Assembly: GCA_907163375.1 (NCBI GenBank)
Contig: CAJQUW010011508.1
Span: 496,001-560,000 of the forward strand
Length of the DNA: 64,000 bases
DNA from: Prostheceraeus crozeri
Lineage: Eukaryota; Platyhelminthes; Polycladida; Euryleptidae
Reading direction: 5' to 3'
The number at the start of each line of letters is the position of its first letter. Positions within the stretch are counted from its first letter, which is position 1. Made by a program: the position numbers and the translations under genes. Positions 34,636 through 45,637 of the stretch are shown piece by piece. A model generated the notes under the pieces. That model was not told the origin of the DNA. It saw only the letters and a program-made list of their open reading frames with translations, and made no database searches.

Positions 34636-34840
34636 ATGGATCTTAAGGCACCTAAAGCCAAGAAGCCGAAGACTGAAAACAGGGCTACAACCTCCAAGAA
34701 GAAGGTTGCAGCTAAACCCAAGTAGGCCAATGCATTAATCAAGAAGCCTGTCGCTAAAAGCCAGCTTTCAAGAAGCCCAAGATCCCTAAGAAGTCGAAGA
34801 ACACTCCTAAGAAGGAAGCAGCACCCAAAAAAAGTAAAGT
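34636..34840 (+). pseudogene. Histone H1-like C-terminal tail pseudogene
   Basis: From ATG at 34,636 the frame reads KAPKAKKPKTENRATTSKKK and on, the Lys/Ala/Pro-rich style of a linker-histone tail. It meets an in-frame TAG after about 29 codons. After about 34,760 the H1-like sequence continues in another frame (KPAFKKPKIPKKSKNTPKKE). There is no globular domain. It lies in the same strand as the ATP7-like exon and is probably a retrocopy fragment in its intron. Confidence 0.72.
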
Positions 34841-36429
34841 TTGTGTTGTGCTATGCATGTGAACGCTTAAGCTTAGAAGCAAAAACGTAGAAAGATGACT
34901 ATTTCAACATCGAACACTGCTGAAATATATAGTACATGTATGAATATGATGAATTATGCTAAGAACGTAGGACCTACTCGATAAAAATAATTGGTTGTGA
35001 TATAGGCCTGCTGTATTGTGATATGCGTTCTGCATTTATATTCATATACTACATGTTTGTATCGATGACATAATCGTCCAATTGAGCTCTTGATTAATCC
35101 ACCCACTAAATCTCTTCGTTGGGCCTACTTTCCTCAGTTTTATGATGATTTCATCGCTCTATTAATTACCGCATGTACAATATCGGCAACGAATGTTTGT
35201 TTTGTTATTCTCGAGCTTATTGGATCATCGATGGTATTATACGCTCGTAGCTCCTGTCTCTCCAAGTAACGGTTGCAATCCGCTACATCTGTGATTTTAT
35301 GAAAAATAATAAGTTGATTTCTGGTATAGGCGTGCTCTATATTCTTCAAAATATATGGATATACATGTATATAAAGCTTTCCGAAGCGTCAATTGCAGTT
35401 AATAATCTCTACATGTACTTAAAGCAGCTTGATAATTGAAAATCAACTTCATCTAAAAATTGCTAGTGCATAAAACAATATTGGTGAATTACATGCATCA
35501 TTGCATGTAGTCACACAATGTCCAACCTGCCCGTTGTGTATTATAGTATTCATTGGTGTTCATCGATCAAAAATTATTTGTATTGTAGCATAGATAAGAC
35601 TTAGAAAATCGACTACATCTCTTTCTACAGTTATCAATTTTTTCAGCGACAGAAATTCGCCTGGTCGACTGGTTCACACCAGTCGAACAAGTGTGTAGGC
35701 GACGGCTACTGCTAAATTTAAATTTCGAATAGATTTTGTCACAAATGACCGACTGCATGGAGAACCCTTACAGCACGATATCAGTTCAGTGACTGGCAGT
35801 GATTGAACTTCTTAACCTTCTATAAAGTTCGACTGAAACCACCGTCGCAATATTAAATAAGATGAAGGGCGAAACAGCTTGCTCATTATATCACACCGTG
35901 GGCAGTATCATTGCGTTAATGGAAGTGCCATTGGCAGATTGTTAATGGCAGTAACATTGCGTTAGGAAACTATAGTACGAGTAATTAATAGAAGTCTGGC
36001 GTCTTGGAATTTGTCCTGGAATGTCTTCGAAGTGCTTTGTATTTTTAATTCAAAAAGCGCAGGAATCTTGAGAGGTATTACGGTTGACGGTTAATTATGT
36101 AAAATTATAATTTTCTCAACGTACATGTAATAGAAATTCAAATCTTTATTTTGTAATTTGCCTTTGGGTGGATGCTTCTGATGATAATTTATATTTCGGT
36201 GAGAAAATGGATTCAAATAAATAAGGTTTGAGAGAAGTAAGAGTCACAAGTTAGTTTTTCGTGAATGTTCGGGGTATTTGTTTTCTTTAGTTGCCCTAGA
36301 AAATCTCAGATGCAGTTTACTTATCGTGCTTTCTACGTTTGGAAAATGGGGTACAGGTTGGAGAAAATGGATTTTCCAACCTTGAACTCAAAATGAATAT
36401 TTTTTATATCCTTTTGATGGTTTCTGACA
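34841..36429. other. No recognisable gene
   Basis: Small frames at 35,140-35,349 and 35,567-35,758 have no domain I know. Sequence is otherwise unremarkable. Confidence 0.5.
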
Positions 36430-37144
36430 TATTTTGAACATTTAATAGATCCTTAAAATCAGCTAATCTACCTGTAATCTGGAAGCAGACAGACATCATA
36501 CCTCTGCTTAAAACTGAGAGACGAACCTTGTCAGATACTCGTCCAATCTCTTTGTTACCTATGCCGGCCAGAATAGTAGAGCGCGAAATCATGAAATGGT
36601 ACTCACGAGAGTTTGAATCAAGGACTGACATTACTCAATTTGCTTATAAGAAGCAAAGTTCTACGACTTGTGCACTTATCTACCTAACAAGTTATATTGG
36701 AAACACCTTATCGTCAGATCATATTTGTGCCTGTCATTTGATCGCTCTCGATATTGAAAAGGGTTTCGACCATTTATCACACAATATGTTAATTCAGAAA
36801 ATGTCAAGAGACAATTTTGATCCATTTTTGGTAGCTTGTATTGGTAACTATTTTCTTGGTCAATCGCAAAGAATACGTTGGAAATCATATTTCAGTAATT
36901 TTCGTAAAATAACTAATGGAGCGCCGCAGGGATCCACGGTTGAACCAACTCTTTTCGCTTGGTTCTTATCTGATCTTAAGGTTGATAAGGATGTATGCTT
37001 GCTGAAATATGCAGATGACATTTTTCTTTATGGCGCTGTTTCTAAGGATCAATCTCAGAGTCCTTTAGTTTCTTCATACAATCATATTTTGGAATGGATG
37101 AAAATGAACAATATGAGCATCAAAGAGAGCAAGTGCAGACAGAT
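36430..37144 (+). pseudogene. LINE reverse transcriptase, 5' part of the split frame
   Basis: The frame from about 36,437 encodes FNRSLKSANLPVIW and SDTRPISLLP (fingers), LDIEKGFDHLSHNML (motif A with the catalytic Asp), NGAPQGSTVEPTLFAWFLSD (motif B) and LLKYADDIFLYG (motif C, YADD). A stop just upstream (about 36,434) and the lack of an endonuclease domain show a 5' truncation. The frame then runs into the transposon at 37,145. The catalytic residues survive, so decay before the insertion was modest. Confidence 0.9.
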
Positions 37145-37174
37145 CTGCCGTCTCAAGGCAGAACACCGTAAGTC
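37145..37174 (+). repeat. Left terminal inverted repeat of the transposon
   Basis: Thirty bases matching the reverse complement of 41,618-41,647 without a mismatch. The inner 20 bases or so (AAGGCAGAACACCGTAAGTC) are a variant of the subterminal repeat. Confidence 0.93.
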
Positions 37175-37322
37175 CAAAATTTTGAAAATTGATTTTATTT
37201 CATTTTTTTAATAAGTTTCAGATGCTCTATTATTACACCAAACCACAATGCTGAAATCTTTTCAGAAGTATGATTTTCAGCAAACAAAAAATACCGTAAG
37301 TTGAAAAAAAGTACTATGTTTA

Positions 37323-37427
37323 CAAGGCAAATCATCGTAAGTCGAAATGTTCATGGCAAAACACCGTAACTTACGGTGACTTACGGTGATTTGCCTTGTA
37401 AGGACGAACTTACGGTGCTTTGCCTTG
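37323..37427. repeat. Left subterminal repeat cluster
   Basis: Four variants of CAAGGCAAATCACCGTAAGT: forward at 37,323-37,343 and 37,353-37,370, reverse at 37,379-37,398 and 37,408-37,427. Such clusters in other DNA transposons bind transposase. Confidence 0.88.
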
Positions 37428-37686
37428 AAGAATACGGATATTTCATAAGACCGTAAATGAGGAATTTGTTATTTTCTCAGGCAAATTATCATTAAATGAA
37501 AGAATTGATTGACAATTAGAAATTGTTAATTAGAAATTGTCATAGTGCACCAAATTTTGCTGATTGTCGATTACCTATTACTGTCATAATTGAGTATAAC
37601 TATTTGAGAATAATAAAGTGTACATTCATTCTATTTCGCGCAGGTTATTAGTTAAATCGTACACAATCTATTAATTCTACACAATC

Positions 37687-37882
37687 TACAGGGTTGGACA
37701 AAAGTTCTTGCCGGACGTTTAATGAGCGATTTTTAACGAAAAATATTTGAGGATACCAGAGTTATAAGTATGAGTTATACTTTTACATTATACTTCTGTG
37801 TGTTCGTTTGCTTCCGAGAAAGAAAATCTGCGTGTGTGTCTAGCTCTAAATGGTTTGGCAAGAACTTCTGTCCAACATTGTA
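37687..37882. mobile_element. MITE of Tc1/mariner type nested in the transposon
   Basis: Element 37,689-37,880 (192 bp). Its ends CAGGGTTGGACAAAAGTTCT and, read inward, CAATGTTGGACAGAAGTTCT are near-identical inverted repeats, flanked by TA on both sides. It has no coding capacity and lies upstream of the transposase. Confidence 0.8.
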
Positions 37883-38236
37883 TTGTGTGCATTTAATATT
37901 AGCAGCCGAGATTAATTGTATGCAATATTGTTTGATAGTATTATCAATCATTTATTGACATCAACCTCTAAGCGATTCTATTGTGTGCGTTGTATTCGAC
38001 AACGGTCGAATTGATTTTATTGTACACAATGTCTCTCGCATTGCCTTACTAAGTAAAAACTATTCACAGCCGTTATTAATAATCGTCAGCGAGTGTCTTT
38101 CCCTATAATACCGAACATTTTTTTGCTTTTTGATCTCTTATTTCATGTTCACTACCACATGATTGACGACAAAACTTGTTCCTGATTTTGTTTATTCCTC
38201 GATCGGCGCGTAATTCAACTTCACTTTCTTTCGAAT

Positions 38237-41114
38237 ATGGCGTCCATTCGTTGCAGTAAACGGAGAAAACGGTAAGTTATGGAATTCAACTAATTATTGA
38301 TAATTAATTAGCCTGTATATTGCCTATGCCTTAATATGTGAGCAAGCATTGCATATTGTGAACACACATACTGGCGTAGATCTTACATACATGCATTTGA
38401 TAAGTCATGAAAAAAGCACTTTCAATAAAAGACATTTTTAAAGTAGATCAATAATTTTTTCGAATCATATAATCGAATTCCATCTGCTGGTATGTTATGT
38501 ACGATGTCTCGTCTGCTCTGCTAATGTGTTTACTCTGTGTATATAATATTGACATTGAGGAAGTTATTTCAATATTGATATAATGCAGCGTAAAATTTTT
38601 GTTCGTGTTACTCTCTTAGCATTAATTATGTCAAAAAGCAATTTGAACCGTGGACTGATTTGACACTGCGCGCTGCGCTTTAGCATCTTGACCACCGAGG
38701 CTGATGCCAATTATTTGCATTTTGAAAAATTAATTGTTCGAAGATTGCTACTTGATTCGCTTTAATCAGCGTGCATCGCATCATTATAATTCATTTATTA
38801 GGATTTCAAATTAAAAGCATTGTGCTGAAAGTAGCATGAATTCTTTAGCCGAATAATCAACTTCATAGCACTGAATCATGCATTTGTAATTCAGACTTTC
38901 TTAGATTGTTAGTTAATTCTATTAATTTATTAGAAAGAAGATGCTTCAATCTGTTTCCTTTTTCCTTTCAGGTATTACTCAGTGAACGAAGCAGCTCATC
39001 TAATCGCGACTTTATGTGATGAAGATGATGCCGCGCCGTTGCCAAGCTCTCCTTGCGCCTCCCAGGAGCTGTTGTCTGCCGCGCCGTTGCCAAGCTCTCC
39101 TTGCGCCTCCCAGGAACTGTCGTCTGCCGCGCCGTTGCCAAGCTCTCCTTGCGCCTCCCAGGAGCTGTCGTCTGCCGCGCCGTTGCCAAGCTCTCCTTGC
39201 GCCTCCCAGGAGCTGTCGTCTGCCGCGCCTTTGCCAAGTTCTCCTTGCGCCTCCCAGGAGCTGTCGTCTGCCGCGCCGTTGCCAAGCTCTCCTTGCGCCT
39301 CCCAGGAGCTGTCGTCTGCCGCGCCGTTGCCAAGCTCTCCTTGCGCTGTCCTCAACCACAATTCGGATACCAGAATTCGGAAAAGAATTCGAAACCCAGA
39401 AGAACGCAATCGACGTGATATGGAGCATCATCCCATGCAAGCCATCGGTTGTACAAATGTTTGTCGATTAAAATGTCGTCAATTTTTTACCCAAAATGAT
39501 CGCCGAAACATCAATCGACAATTCTGGCATCTCGACAATCTGGGTCGACGCAACTACATTTTGTCCTACACGTCACGTATGAAGCGCGGTGAAGTTTCAA
39601 GAACTTCGAACAAATACTTCCTTGTTCAAGAGAATGGCGGTCGCCGGGAGGTTTGCAAACCCTTCTTCTTGACCACGCTCGGCTACACCAAAAATAATGA
39701 TCAATTTTTGAAAACCGTTTTTGGCTGCACTGCTCACAACGACACAGCTGCTCCATCTGATAGACGAGGACGCCATGAGCCGGCGAACAAGATTGTACGA
39801 ACGAAAATTCGTGAACATATATTGAGTTATAACCCACAAATTAGTCACTACCGCAGAAAACACGCACCGGACAGACTTTATCTAAGTCCCGAGATATCTG
39901 TTGCTCAGATGCACCAAGCATATAATGAAAGCCAAAGTGCAGATGATAAAGTCGGGTACGTAACTTATCTAAAAGTCGTCGAGGAATATAATATCTCGTT
40001 CGCAAAATTAGGATCGGAAAAATGCGAGATTTGTGCCATCAACGAACTGCATAAAAAGCAAATGGATTGTTCTGAAGATTGTGGCGATTGCGAAGAACAC
40101 ATGAAGCATCTTCAACATGCGGCAAAATCAAGGGAGGCATACCGAAGTGACCGGGACGAATTGAATGAACCTCAACATGTGAAAGTATCGATCGATCTAC
40201 AGAAAGTACAGATGTTACCAATCATGCCTCAATTTAAATCATGTATGTTCACTAGACGCCTCGTCGTTTTCAACGAAACCTTTGCAAAGCTAGGATTAAG
40301 CAAGGGAACAACGTCCAGCAGCATCTCACAGCAAAATAAAGCAGACAAGAAAACTGATGGAAAAGATAGTTTCTCGACAGGAGTAGCGATAATATGGCAC
40401 GAAGGCATCACAGGTCGAGACGCAGAAGACATCGCATCGGCATGGTTTCGATTTTTTGAGCTACATAGAGACGCAAATGAGTTCACGCTATGGACCGATA
40501 ATTGCTGCGGTCAAAACAAAAATTATGTACTTTTCAGCATGCTGCAGCTCGCCGTGAATTCTGATGTTCTGTGCGTCAAAGCAATTACTATAAAATATCT
40601 AGAAGCTGGACATACATTCATGGCGGCAGATTCTGCTCACGCAGGAATCGAAAAATCCGTCAGAAAGCTCGGAAGTATTTATGACTTCGAGGATTTCCAG
40701 AACGCTGTTCAGGAATCTTTTCGTGGAAATCGTCTGGCAGCACATGAGTTAAAGGCTACAGAAGTTCGGAAATGGCCTGATCTTACGAACAAGTCAGTAA
40801 TTACAAGGGGCCACAAAGACCAAACAATTCCAAAGCTGTCGGAAATAAGAAGAATTCAATTTCTGAGAGATGTCGGTCAGCCAAATGTGTATCTGACGCA
40901 CAATGAAGATGAGGCGCCCACAAAGTTTCCAATATTTAAAAAGTCTGCACTTGCAGCGGTCATTCCCAGTTCCGTGGGATTGCCTCGGGGAGTGGCAACG
41001 GCCAAGAAGAGGAACATCGTACAGACATTGTGTCCGTTAATGCCAACGTCTCGTCAGTGTTTTTGGAAAAACTTAGACGAACATGATAACCTTGCAGACA
41101 TGCAGCAGATATAG
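38237..41114 (+). CDS. Transposase of the AGAT transposon, two exons (DUF7869-like)
   Basis: Exon 1 (38,237-38,271) starts at ATG and encodes a basic leader (MASIRCSKRRK). The intron runs from GTAAGT at 38,272 to TTTCCTTTCAG at 38,971. Exon 2 (38,972-41,114) completes 725 residues. After seven 16-residue repeats (about residues 31-138) comes a basic region and then a catalytic-looking core. A Cys/His-rich insert (CEIC, then CSEDCGDCEEH) is followed by VSIDLQKVQML (Asp420), FTLWTDNCCGQNKN (Asp521) and AGHTFMAADSAHAGIE (Asp565, His568, Glu572). Asp420, Asp521 and Glu572 would make a plausible RNase H-like triad. I recall this core from uncharacterised invertebrate and cnidarian proteins labelled DUF7869. 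The frame is undamaged, so the element may have moved recently. Confidence 0.85.
39030..39345 (+). repeat. 48-bp coding minisatellite in the transposase
   Basis: Six full units and a partial seventh encode APLPSSPCASQELSSA; unit one has LL in place of LS. Units are almost identical at the DNA level and much more GC-rich than the surroundings. Because the period is a multiple of three, most other frames on both strands are open too, which creates several false ORFs. Confidence 0.95.
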
Positions 41115-41358
41115 ATTTTGTTTAGAAGATTTTTCGTGTACTCGTATTTTTGACTGTACCTATGCGTGATTACATACTCGTTACTGGAATTTTAGATAAA
41201 AATCACTTGTTTGAAATGTAAGGGTCTTTTTCATTTTTCCTGAAAAAATTATATAAAGTTTAAAAATCATCTAAAATTCTTAGTGCGAACTTATCATTCG
41301 TCTACAGAAATGATTACGATAATTTCCCGAATAGTCTAAGTGAGATACTCGTATATTA

Positions 41359-41449
41359 CAAGGCAAACCACCGTAAGTATTGACTTACGGTGCTCTGCCT
41401 TATAGAAAGTTCGTAGAAAAATGTTGATATTACAAGGCAAATCACCGTA
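41359..41449. repeat. Right subterminal repeat cluster
   Basis: Three variants of CAAGGCAAATCACCGTAAGT: forward at 41,359-41,378 and 41,433-41,449, reverse at 41,382-41,402. They mirror the left cluster. Confidence 0.88.
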
Positions 41450-41617
41450 CATCGATTTAAATAGATCAATAAATCAATATCAATAAATTTTCACCATAAT
41501 ATATAATTACATACCTTGATCAACTAAAGAAAGCAAGCCAATAGTTTATAATGGACTTCAGTCAGTCAATTGAAACATAAACGCGTTTAGTCGTTTTCTG
41601 ACAAATAGTGTTTTTCC

Positions 41618-41647
41618 GACTTACGGTGTTCTGCCTTGAGACGGCAG
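41618..41647 (-). repeat. Right terminal inverted repeat of the transposon
   Basis: Exact reverse complement of the left 30 bases, followed immediately by AGAT and then by the continuing LINE reading frame. Confidence 0.93.
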
Positions 41648-42507
41648 AGATGTCAATAACCCTGAAGACGGGCAGCCAGGAATTTGCTTGGGAATTGAGT
41701 AATATACCGAGTGTTCAGACCCTAAAAATTCTCGCAGTGGTGGTTGATAAACGATTAAATTGGAAATCACACTTCGAAATCGAATCCAAGAAATCTTCGT
41801 CTCGTATGTATGTTCTCCGGCAACTGAAATCATTCTTAAACAAAGAAGCATTATTTTGCATCTATCAGGGGTGCATCCGATCTATTATGGAATAGTGTGC
41901 CCCCCTTTTTGTTAGCCTTTTAAGTCATCAATCAAAGTTGCTAGATAGAGTACAATCGCGTTGTCATAAAATAATCCGTGGTTCCTCATGTGATAGTTCA
42001 TTCATGATTCCGCTAGATTATCGGACAACTATGTGTGGTCAAAGGTCAAGACGACCGAAACGTTGGGTGCCTGCTCATTTTCTCTTTTACTTGAATATAT
42101 TTACATTTCGGCCTAACAAAGGGAGTGTTCGAATATTTTTGAACAATCAATGGCTATGGTCTAAGACTGTCCAAGCAAATTATTGCGAACCCAAATTATC
42201 CTCTCCATCATATACTTCTTCCGCGACTGCCATATTCAAGAAAATTCCAGCTACCCATAGTATCGAATTCGATTCAACAATCCTCGTTTGTAACCTCTAT
42301 GTCAAAATTGTCAAATTGCGGTTTTTGATGGTAATTTGTCTTTCCATATCATATGTCCGAGTTTTCGTTTGTTACTTTTTCTGTTTTCTTTGTTACTTGA
42401 AACTGAATTTTTGTCTGACCTTGATTGTTATCACATTTGGTTTTCCCACACGATTCCTATTAGTGGGGTGTATAAGAAATAGACGTCATTATTATTATTA
42501 TCTCTGA
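41648..42507 (+). pseudogene. LINE reverse transcriptase, 3' part of the split frame
   Basis: The frame resumes with MSITLKTGSQEFAW at 41,650 and reads ILAVVVDKRLNWKSHFE (thumb-type LGV-x-D-x-x-L-x-W block), then LKSFLNKEALFCIYQG. One TAG at 41,893-41,895 interrupts it before C-A-P-L-F, and the frame continues with LDRVQSRCHKIIRG. This order matches the region after the YADD motif in CR1/L2-like LINEs. Beyond about 42,030 the similarity is lost. Confidence 0.85.
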
Positions 42508-43427
42508 TTTGTGTTGTAGTCATCTTTGGTCTTAATCATGATCAGAAGCAGCGCTTAAAAGACTTAAAAAATGTCGAACCGTTACCGCAGACACAGGGCA
42601 AAAATTGGTTTTAAGTTTGGATTTGAAGGTATTTTGATAAATCACTATATCTAACTGTCAATATTTAACCGCATGCTCTTACTTATGGACAAAGCCAATT
42701 TCCAAACCATTTTTTCAATTCTTATGGTATATGTTGACATACAGTAATCTCGAAAAATACTTTATATTTGTTGAAGTTCTGGAGATTCAGTCCTGAAATT
42801 TGTAATTTATACCATTTAGCAAGACCCGAACAAAAATATAAAAGTGTCTACGCACATGAAGGACTGTGTAATGTTTGCTTTCTTAAAAAATCCTTTTAAT
42901 GCTAGATGCAAGATCTGACTACTCAAATCCAAACTTTGCCCCAGGTTGATGTAAATATAAAAATCAAATATAAAGGCTCCGTATGAGAAGTTGAGCTTAC
43001 TATGACACATGGAGATATTTCTTAATTCGATATGAATTTGGTATTACAAGTAATTGATGATTATTAAATTACTTTTATAAAATCAAAACCCTAAACAAAC
43101 AAAAAATCAAAGTTTGCTTTACTCGTAAGTGGGATAAAACCTTTTATTTCTCCGCAACATCTCAAATAGAAATAGTGAAATCTGAAATTGAAGCCTGCGT
43201 AATGGTTCAAGTATGACTTCATTCATATTTCAAACTTTTGTTTCCTATTTCAATTATCGAAGGTATATCCAACCTTTGCCCCTGTCCAACTTTCAACTAA
43301 TTTTTCCGCATGCACGTTTCATTATCTCTATTTCTGCAAGTATATACAAAGAAGCCAGTGCTCATTGACTGGATTTTCCAAAATTCTGTTCATGAAGCTT
43401 TTTTTATGTCACTACTCCCCATACTTA
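42508..43427. other. No recognisable gene
   Basis: Only short frames; nothing recognised. AT-rich. Confidence 0.5.
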
Positions 43428-43583
43428 GGGCTTGGACGGCGCTGACATAGTCAGACTTATGGAGCGTTGTAGTACTTTTAGTCCGGATGCCCTTCCTGCC
43501 GACTTCCAATGACACCTTCGGGGCTCGACCTCTGGACCGAAAGATCGCTAGGCCAAGCACTTAACCACTGTGCCACGGAGACC
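43428..43583 (-). repeat. tRNA-derived SINE, family 1 (best preserved copy)
   Basis: On the minus strand it starts GGTCTCCGTGGCACAGTGG (A box TGGCACAGTGG), has CCAGAGGTCGAGCCC (B-box-like), and a body AAGTCGGCAGGAAGGGCATC. It is directly downstream of an RTE-like LINE C-terminus in the same orientation. Confidence 0.85.
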
Positions 43584-44034
43584 ACATAGTGCCAAATATT
43601 ATTTCACTAGGATTTAGGAAACGAAAAGTGAAGTACCTTACCTTACCCCGTTCAACGTCTCTTTTCCGCAGGTGTGGGGGTGAGACGGCCGTCTTGTGTC
43701 GATTCGGGTGAATTCCTCTTCTCCACTCTTCTCTATCTTGGGCGAAAGCAGGATTGAGTTTCATCAGCTCCAGGTCTTTCCTGATATTGTGCGACCATTT
43801 CTTTATTTGACCTCCTCTGATGTTGGGTCCAGGGATTACCAGGTTCAGGACTTGTCTTGGCCATGACGACGATGACATGCGCTCCAGATGACCGAACCAC
43901 CGCAACCGATGCCTACGAAGCGAAGCCTCTAAGTCGTGAAGACCGAGCATCTGCCTGAGCTCATTCATAGAGCGGCGCTCACATAAGTTAACTGCCCAGA
44001 TCCAACGTACCATGGCGCTGTCGTTTTTAGCCAA
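43584..44034 (-). pseudogene. RTE-like LINE C-terminal domain
   Basis: The frame reads VRWIWAVNLCERRSMNELRQ, then RRHRLRWFGHLERM, and ends with DREEWRRGI. This is the common C-terminal pattern of RTE and related LINE proteins (W-x-x-x-V-x-L-x-x-R ... RLRWFGH-x-x-R ... DR-x-x-W). The fragment is intact over about 130 codons but lacks the reverse transcriptase. It abuts the SINE, whose body resembles RTE 3' ends. Confidence 0.82.
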
Positions 44035-44040
44035 ATTATA

Positions 44041-45637
44041 GAAATTTGGTATATAGTTTTAATTTAATAAAAATTTCAGTATAGAAAGTAAATTATAAGA
44101 ATATGATAGATCATTTAGAAATGATCCAATGATGACATGATTATGATTTCCAGTATTTTGCTGGTACTTTCGTAATCGATATAAAATTTTAGCGAAGGTT
44201 CGGTTGATTTCGATCTTTATTCATGGAACGTTTTTTAAAAATGATTTTTAAGTTGTTTTCTTATCATCGAATTGGAACAGTCGGCAGGTTAATGTATTTT
44301 ATAGCGAACTGAAAGAAATTCTGACAACAGAGATGAACGAGCAAGGAACATTAGCAGGCATCAACTATATGCAGAATAGGTAAGAATAAAACTCGGCAGG
44401 TATTGTTAAGTAATTTACAACATTTTCGACTTAGTTTACAGACAACAATCATGCTTGAGTTGTTTTTTCAGCAACTTTGACAAAGATTCAAGAACAGATA
44501 AAGCTCTAAATAATGTCATATGTATGATTCATATATTGCCTGATTGCATCGTGACATCGTGCAAATCGATGAAACGTAGTGCGATGTGATTGCTTGTAAA
44601 CATTGTCTATCAATATCTACAATGTCGGCTCCAAAAACTCGTTCGGATTTTTTGATTGTATTCATGCAGGTTTTATCGGACCTTTAGTATTGAGTGACAG
44701 GTTCCGTACACGTTGAGTGACATTTTGCATTCAGTCCAAGGGAATGTTACCCGTTGGTGTACACAATGTGCTCTATATTCGTAGTCTTACTCCTTATACT
44801 CGATTGTTTACATTTTGTTCTAAAGTCTTCTACTGACAGACCATTTCATTCTACGAGTCTGATATCACTAGCTCAGGTTTTTCGCAGGCTTCCCTATCCC
44901 TTCTGCTATTCCGAAGAGCACTTGCTTTTCTCGTTTATCTCTTTTCATGCTATCAACGTTTGAGAACAGTCCCGACTATATTCATGATGGCTGCATCCGA
45001 CTGCAATTTTTCTCTGCACTTCGTCACTCGTCATTCAATGGAACTAGTTTCTGACAAAAGTATATAACAGGTCATTTAGAATGTCGGCATTCTCTCATTT
45101 TCTTTCCCTAGTCCATATACACAATAGCATGCGCAAAGCACAGACCGGAGAAGGTGAGATTTTTTTCTCCGGAGAAATGTAAGATCAAGACCAGATTAAA
45201 TTAAAACGTTCGGTACTCCTTACACTTTCACTAATTATGTGTCACAACCCGAAAGGGAACTAAAATATATTTTCCCGCTATATATATCAATAAAAATGGC
45301 GAAACCTGAAATTGAAGCCTGAAAGTTCACCAGTAGTCTTTCACTCGAAAATCATGTCCATGTTCGTGAAATACATTTTTGCTGTTTTTTAAAAATTGAT
45401 TTTATCTTTCTGTGCATCTGTTATCTTATTCATTTGAGAATAAAACTTCTTTCTCTCTCACTCATTGTTATCACTAAGAGTGAAAAGTGATGTGATAAAG
45501 TGGGAGTTAAAAAATTCGGATTAAAAATTGATTGTGTTTATTAGTGTATCTCGAAAACTGTAGTGTCGATTACAACAGATGCTCACATGTACTATTTAAA
45601 TAGGTGCATAGTTGATGGATTTAGTCGGGGGTTCATA
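44041..45637. other. No recognisable gene
   Basis: Short frames only, for example 44,754-44,963 with a hydrophobic start but no further support. No repeats noted. Confidence 0.5.

Larger units (their letters stand above)
37141..41651 (+). mobile_element. DNA transposon with 30-bp perfect TIRs and AGAT duplication (Sola-like)
   Basis: The element spans 37,145-41,647. Its first 30 bases (starting CTGCCGTCTCAAGGCAGAAC) are the exact reverse complement of its last 30. AGAT flanks both sides (37,141-37,144 and 41,648-41,651). Repeats of the form CAAGGCAAATCACCGTAAGT in both orientations lie just inside each end. A two-exon transposase gene fills the right half. A 4-bp target duplication and the D-D-E type core fit the Sola superfamily as I remember it, but this is not proven. 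Confidence 0.92.
36430..42507 (+). mobile_element. CR1/L2-like LINE interrupted by a DNA transposon
   Basis: The LINE occupies 36,430-37,144 and 41,648-42,507. It is truncated at the 5' end within the reverse transcriptase and ends near an ATT-repeat tail (about 42,487-42,503), a usual 3' terminus for CR1-like elements. A 4,503-bp DNA transposon sits in the middle. Across the join, the codons continue in register once the transposon and one copy of AGAT are removed. Confidence 0.85.

Noticed and set aside
38968..39471. Several long frames on both strands over the minisatellite
   Set aside because: They arise because a 48-bp unit without stops leaves other frames open. Only the plus-strand frame has a matching exon, splice sites and a continuing domain.
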